A stretch of DNA of 15,146 nt from Actinomycetes bacterium. GTDB lineage: Bacteria; Actinomycetota; Actinomycetes; Streptosporangiales; Streptosporangiaceae. A program made the position numbers and the translations under genes. The notes beneath the pieces are model-generated. The model made no database searches. It worked only from the letters and a program-made list of their open reading frames with translations, and was not told where the DNA came from. Shown one piece after another: positions 13,180-15,146 of the stretch (the first letter of the stretch is position 1; each line of letters begins with the position of its first letter). The stretch is from positions 1 through 15,146 of the forward strand of contig JAOPYP010000201.1 in the NCBI GenBank assembly GCA_025964635.1, read 5' to 3'.

Positions 13180-14055
13180 ATGACGACACGCGGCACTGAC
13201 CAAGCTGGCTCCGGCTTCGATCCGGCGGTGGCGCATCCGGCGCGGGTGTACAACGTCTGGCTGGGCGGCAAGGACCACTACGCGCCGGACCGTGAGGCGG
13301 CGCAGCGGGTCGCCGAGTGCCGGCCGCAGGTGGTGGCGGGAGCCCGGGCGAACCGGCAGTTCCTGGGCCGGGTGGTCCGGTACCTAGCGGGAAACCGCGG
13401 GATCAGCCAGTTCCTGGACATCGGCACCGGGTTACCGGCTCCGGACAACACCCATCAGGTGGCCCAGTCCCTCAATCCGGCGGCCCGGATCGTGTACGCC
13501 GACAACGACCCGCTCGTCATGACCCACGCCCGCGCGCTGCTGACCAGCACCGCCGACGGAGCCTGCGATTACCTCGACGCGGACCTGCACGGCCCGGCCG
13601 CCATCCTGACCGGGGCGGCCCGGGCCCTGGACTTCGCCCGCCCGGCCGCGGTCCTGCTCCTGGCCGTGCTGCACTTCCTGCCCGCTGCCGACGACCCGGC
13701 CGGCGTCGTTGCCACCCTGGCGGCGGGGTTAGCTCCGGGCAGTTTCCTCGCCATCAGCCATCTGACCAGTGACTTCGCTCCTGCCGACGTCGCCTCGGGC
13801 GTCACCGCCTACAACGAGGCCGTGCCCGGCGGGATCACCGCCCGCACTCACGCCCAGGTCACGGCCCTGCTCGGCGGCCTGTCCCTGATCCCGCCGGGGG
13901 TGGTGCCGGTCAGCGAGTGGCGCGCCGACCCGGGCCAGGTCCGCCAGCCCGCCGACCTGTACGCCGCCCTGGCTGGCATCCCCAGGCACCACGGAGTGAC
14001 CGCCACCTGCCGCGCCCCAGCCGCTCGCCGGCCGGAAGGAACCGTTCATGCCTGA
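13180..14055 (+). CDS. SAM-dependent methyltransferase, Methyltransf_19 (DUF574) family
   Basis: A 291-residue protein with the family hallmark HPARVYNVWLGGKDHYAPDR (19-38), the SAM-binding loop FLDIGTGLPAPDNTHQVAQ (78-96) and the acidic strand IVYADNDPL (104-112). The family is strongly expanded in filamentous actinomycetes, and the methyl acceptor is generally unknown. The ATG at 13180 is chosen for the GGAGGAG site (13168-13174) and because the family N-terminus begins there; an in-frame ATG at 13102 would run through the promoter region. Two leucines are encoded by TTA (13432-13434 and 13729-13731), one inside the SAM-binding motif. It overlaps the next gene by 8 nt and is divergent from the GntR regulator. 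Confidence 0.92.
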   Translation: MTTRGTDQAGSGFDPAVAHPARVYNVWLGGKDHYAPDREAAQRVAECRPQVVAGARANRQFLGRVVRYLAGNRGISQFLDIGTGLPAPDNTHQVAQSLNPAARIVYADNDPLVMTHARALLTSTADGACDYLDADLHGPAAILTGAARALDFARPAAVLLLAVLHFLPAADDPAGVVATLAAGLAPGSFLAISHLTSDFAPADVASGVTAYNEAVPGGITARTHAQVTALLGGLSLIPPGVVPVSEWRADPGQVRQPADLYAALAGIPRHHGVTATCRAPAARRPEGTVHA

Positions 14056-14344
14056 CCCCGTCCCGGCCACGAGCCAGGCTGCCGGAGGTGACGACGCCGA
14101 AGAAGCCCTGCGGCGGATGATTGTGCTCACCGGCCTGCTCACTGCTTCCGGGCTGCCCGCCCGCCTGAACCACACCGGCGACATCCCGGACATCACCGCC
14201 CGGCTGGCCCGCCCCGGCGGGAAGGACATCCAGATCATCATCGACGACGACGGCTACATAGAAATCCGTTACTGGGCCAGTCCGCATGACAGCCCGGAGC
14301 AGATCACCACCACCCTGACCCGCGTGTTGCGCGTCATCCGCTGA
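14048..14344 (+). CDS. Small conserved-looking protein coupled to the methyltransferase
   Basis: A 98-residue soluble protein with no signal peptide or membrane segment. It appears to have a helix (about 18-37), then two strands around KDIQIIIDDDGYIEIRYW (59-76), then a C-terminal helix SPEQITTTLTRVLRVI (82-97), suggesting a small alpha/beta fold. No family is recognised. Its ATG lies 8 nt inside the methyltransferase gene, and its ribosome binding site GGAAGGA (14034-14040) is within that gene's end, so the two are translated together. A partner, regulator or unrelated passenger of the methyltransferase are all possible. Confidence 0.75.
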   Translation: MPDPVPATSQAAGGDDAEEALRRMIVLTGLLTASGLPARLNHTGDIPDITARLARPGGKDIQIIIDDDGYIEIRYWASPHDSPEQITTTLTRVLRVIR

Positions 14345-14467
14345 AGGCCTGGCCGGGCCACGTCACCGCGCAGGCCGGTCTCCGCCTTTGTCATCCGTGG
14401 CGGCGTGCTTTGGGGGTAGCTCGGGCTGTACCGTCCGCACAGGCAGGCTGGTCCATGAAGGCAGACG
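14345..14467. other. Gap before the beta-sandwich/DUF421 pair
   Basis: These 123 bp hold no gene. TTGTCA (14388-14393) matches five of six -35 bases, but nothing like a -10 lies 16-19 bp later, so no promoter is called. The ribosome binding site of the next gene, GAAGG, is at 14457-14461. Confidence 0.5.
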
Positions 14468-14998
14468 ATGACACGCGCAGATATTCCAGTCGGTATCGAC
14501 CGGGACCGGCACCAGAATCTCACCGGCCGGGGCCACCACGTGTGGTGGCGGCGGGTTGCGCTGGTCGTGTTCGCGGCCATTCCCGTGCTGGGCTTGCTGG
14601 ATGTGTTCGGGCAGGGCGCCAGTTTCGCCCGCGCCCAGAGTCCCGCAGCGTCGCTGCTGGTTAACTCGCCGGCGCACATCCGCGGCGGCCTGATCTTCAC
14701 CACCGAGATCGTGATAACACCCCGTCAGCAGCTGCATGACGCGCAGCTGTACCTCGGTAACGGCTGGTTCGAGGGCATGACCGTCAACGGGGTCGCGCCC
14801 CAGCCGTCGAATGAGAGTGCCCAGGGCCCGTGGCAGGTCTGGGACTTCGGGAAGATTCCCGCCGGCGAGGCCTACCGTGTGTGGATCTCCTGGCAGACCA
14901 ATCCGACCCACCTGGGCAGGCATTCCCAGGATGTAGCGCTGTACGACGGAGGTACGCAGCTCATGACCGTTCACCGTGCAGTCACGGTTTTCCCGTAA
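14468..14998 (+). CDS. Single-span membrane protein with extracytoplasmic beta-sandwich domain
   Basis: A 176-residue protein with a charged N-terminus (1-28), one membrane segment (about 29-47, VALVVFAAIPVLGLLDVF) and an outside domain. That domain (about 58-176) is strand-rich with phrases VNSPAHIRGGLIFTTEIVIT, WDFGKIPAGEAYRVWISWQT and PTHLGRH. It resembles DUF11/CARDB-type adhesion-like sandwiches, in which a property is compared as the strands pair; no specific family is claimed. Its ribosome binding site is GAAGG, 6 nt before the ATG. The next gene starts 2 nt after its stop, so it is translationally coupled to a DUF421 membrane protein and may be its extracytoplasmic partner (inference). 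Confidence 0.75.
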   Translation: MTRADIPVGIDRDRHQNLTGRGHHVWWRRVALVVFAAIPVLGLLDVFGQGASFARAQSPAASLLVNSPAHIRGGLIFTTEIVITPRQQLHDAQLYLGNGWFEGMTVNGVAPQPSNESAQGPWQVWDFGKIPAGEAYRVWISWQTNPTHLGRHSQDVALYDGGTQLMTVHRAVTVFP

Positions 14999-15000
14999 CC

Positions 15001-15146
15001 ATGGATATCGTGCTGCGCGCGGTCATTATCTATGTGGTAGTGTTCACCTTTACCCGGGTGCTGGGGCGCCGGGAGCTGTCGACCCTGCAGCCCTTTGACC
15101 TCATCCTGCTGATCGTCATCGGCGACCTGATCCAGCAAGGCGTGAC
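15001..15146 (+). CDS. DUF421/YetF-type membrane protein, 5' part only
   Basis: Only the first 48 codons lie in the window and the gene runs off the right edge. They encode a membrane segment (MDIVLRAVIIYVVVFTFTRV), then LGRRELSTLQPFDLILLIVIG, then DLIQQG. The basic-polar phrase followed by PFDLILLIVIGD matches the start of DUF421 proteins (YetF of Bacillus is one), which usually have three membrane segments and a soluble C-terminal domain of unknown function. The ATG follows the previous stop by 2 nt, with no room for a separate ribosome binding site, so translation is probably by re-initiation. The rest of the protein cannot be judged. Confidence 0.8.
   Translation, partial: MDIVLRAVIIYVVVFTFTRVLGRRELSTLQPFDLILLIVIGDLIQQGV

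Noticed and set aside
14351..14361. TGGCCGGGCCA palindrome after the 98-residue gene as a terminator
   Set aside because: The arms are separated by a single base, so it cannot form a normal hairpin loop without losing most of its pairs.
14388..14422. TTGTCA as a -35 element before the beta-sandwich gene
   Set aside because: No -10-like hexamer at 16-19 bp; the nearest TAGCTC is 23 bp away.

Overview
The window comes from a high-GC actinomycete chromosome. Coding regions have strongly G/C-biased third positions, and GTG starts and short GGAG-type ribosome binding sites occur. Two gene types are typical of filamentous Actinomycetota: a minimal 75-residue GntR regulator and a Methyltransf_19 (DUF574) SAM-dependent methyltransferase with TTA leucine codons. 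I cannot name a species. Something in the Streptosporangiales/Catenulisporales/Streptomyces range is plausible, but that is inference. No tRNA, rRNA, CRISPR array, insertion sequence or phage gene was seen.

Layout. 1-262: a hairpin that probably ends an upstream transcript, then a leader. 263-1512: an LCP-family cell-envelope protein with substituted active-site residues, followed by a 63-residue membrane protein resembling its own membrane anchor, closed by a strong terminator at 1559-1598. 1739-2551: a cytoplasmic SGNH/GDSL hydrolase. 2552-2852: non-coding, with a candidate promoter. 2853-3575: a secreted protein with proline and glycine tracts, then a terminator. 3694-8741: an apparent three-gene operon of a lipoprotein with beta-propeller character, a GT-C/GT87-like membrane protein with a beta-sandwich tail, and a DUF2079-like GT-C membrane protein with a beta-sandwich tail. 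The last two overlap by ATGA. 8748-10169 (minus): a PLP-dependent aminotransferase, divergent from a LysR regulator (10350-11324). 11358-12527 (minus): a secreted protein of unknown function. 12664-13054 (minus): a possible 50-residue ORF and the short GntR gene. 13180-14344: the methyltransferase and an overlapping 98-residue protein. 14468-end: a membrane-anchored beta-sandwich protein followed 2 nt later by the start of a DUF421/YetF-type membrane protein cut by the window edge.

How the genes may work together. Much of the window concerns the cell surface: an LCP relative, a lipoprotein, two large GT-C-fold proteins and several exported proteins. The most system-like unit is 3694-8741, which could add sugar to, or sense, an extracytoplasmic glycan. 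Its substrate is unknown and the pathway is inference. The LysR/aminotransferase pair looks like a conventional regulator and target with a shared 180-bp control region. The GntR and methyltransferase genes likewise share a short divergent control region with repeats. The least explained items are the LCP protein lacking canonical motif residues beside a copy of its anchor, the hairpin masking the start of the first GT-C gene, and the coupled beta-sandwich/DUF421 pair.
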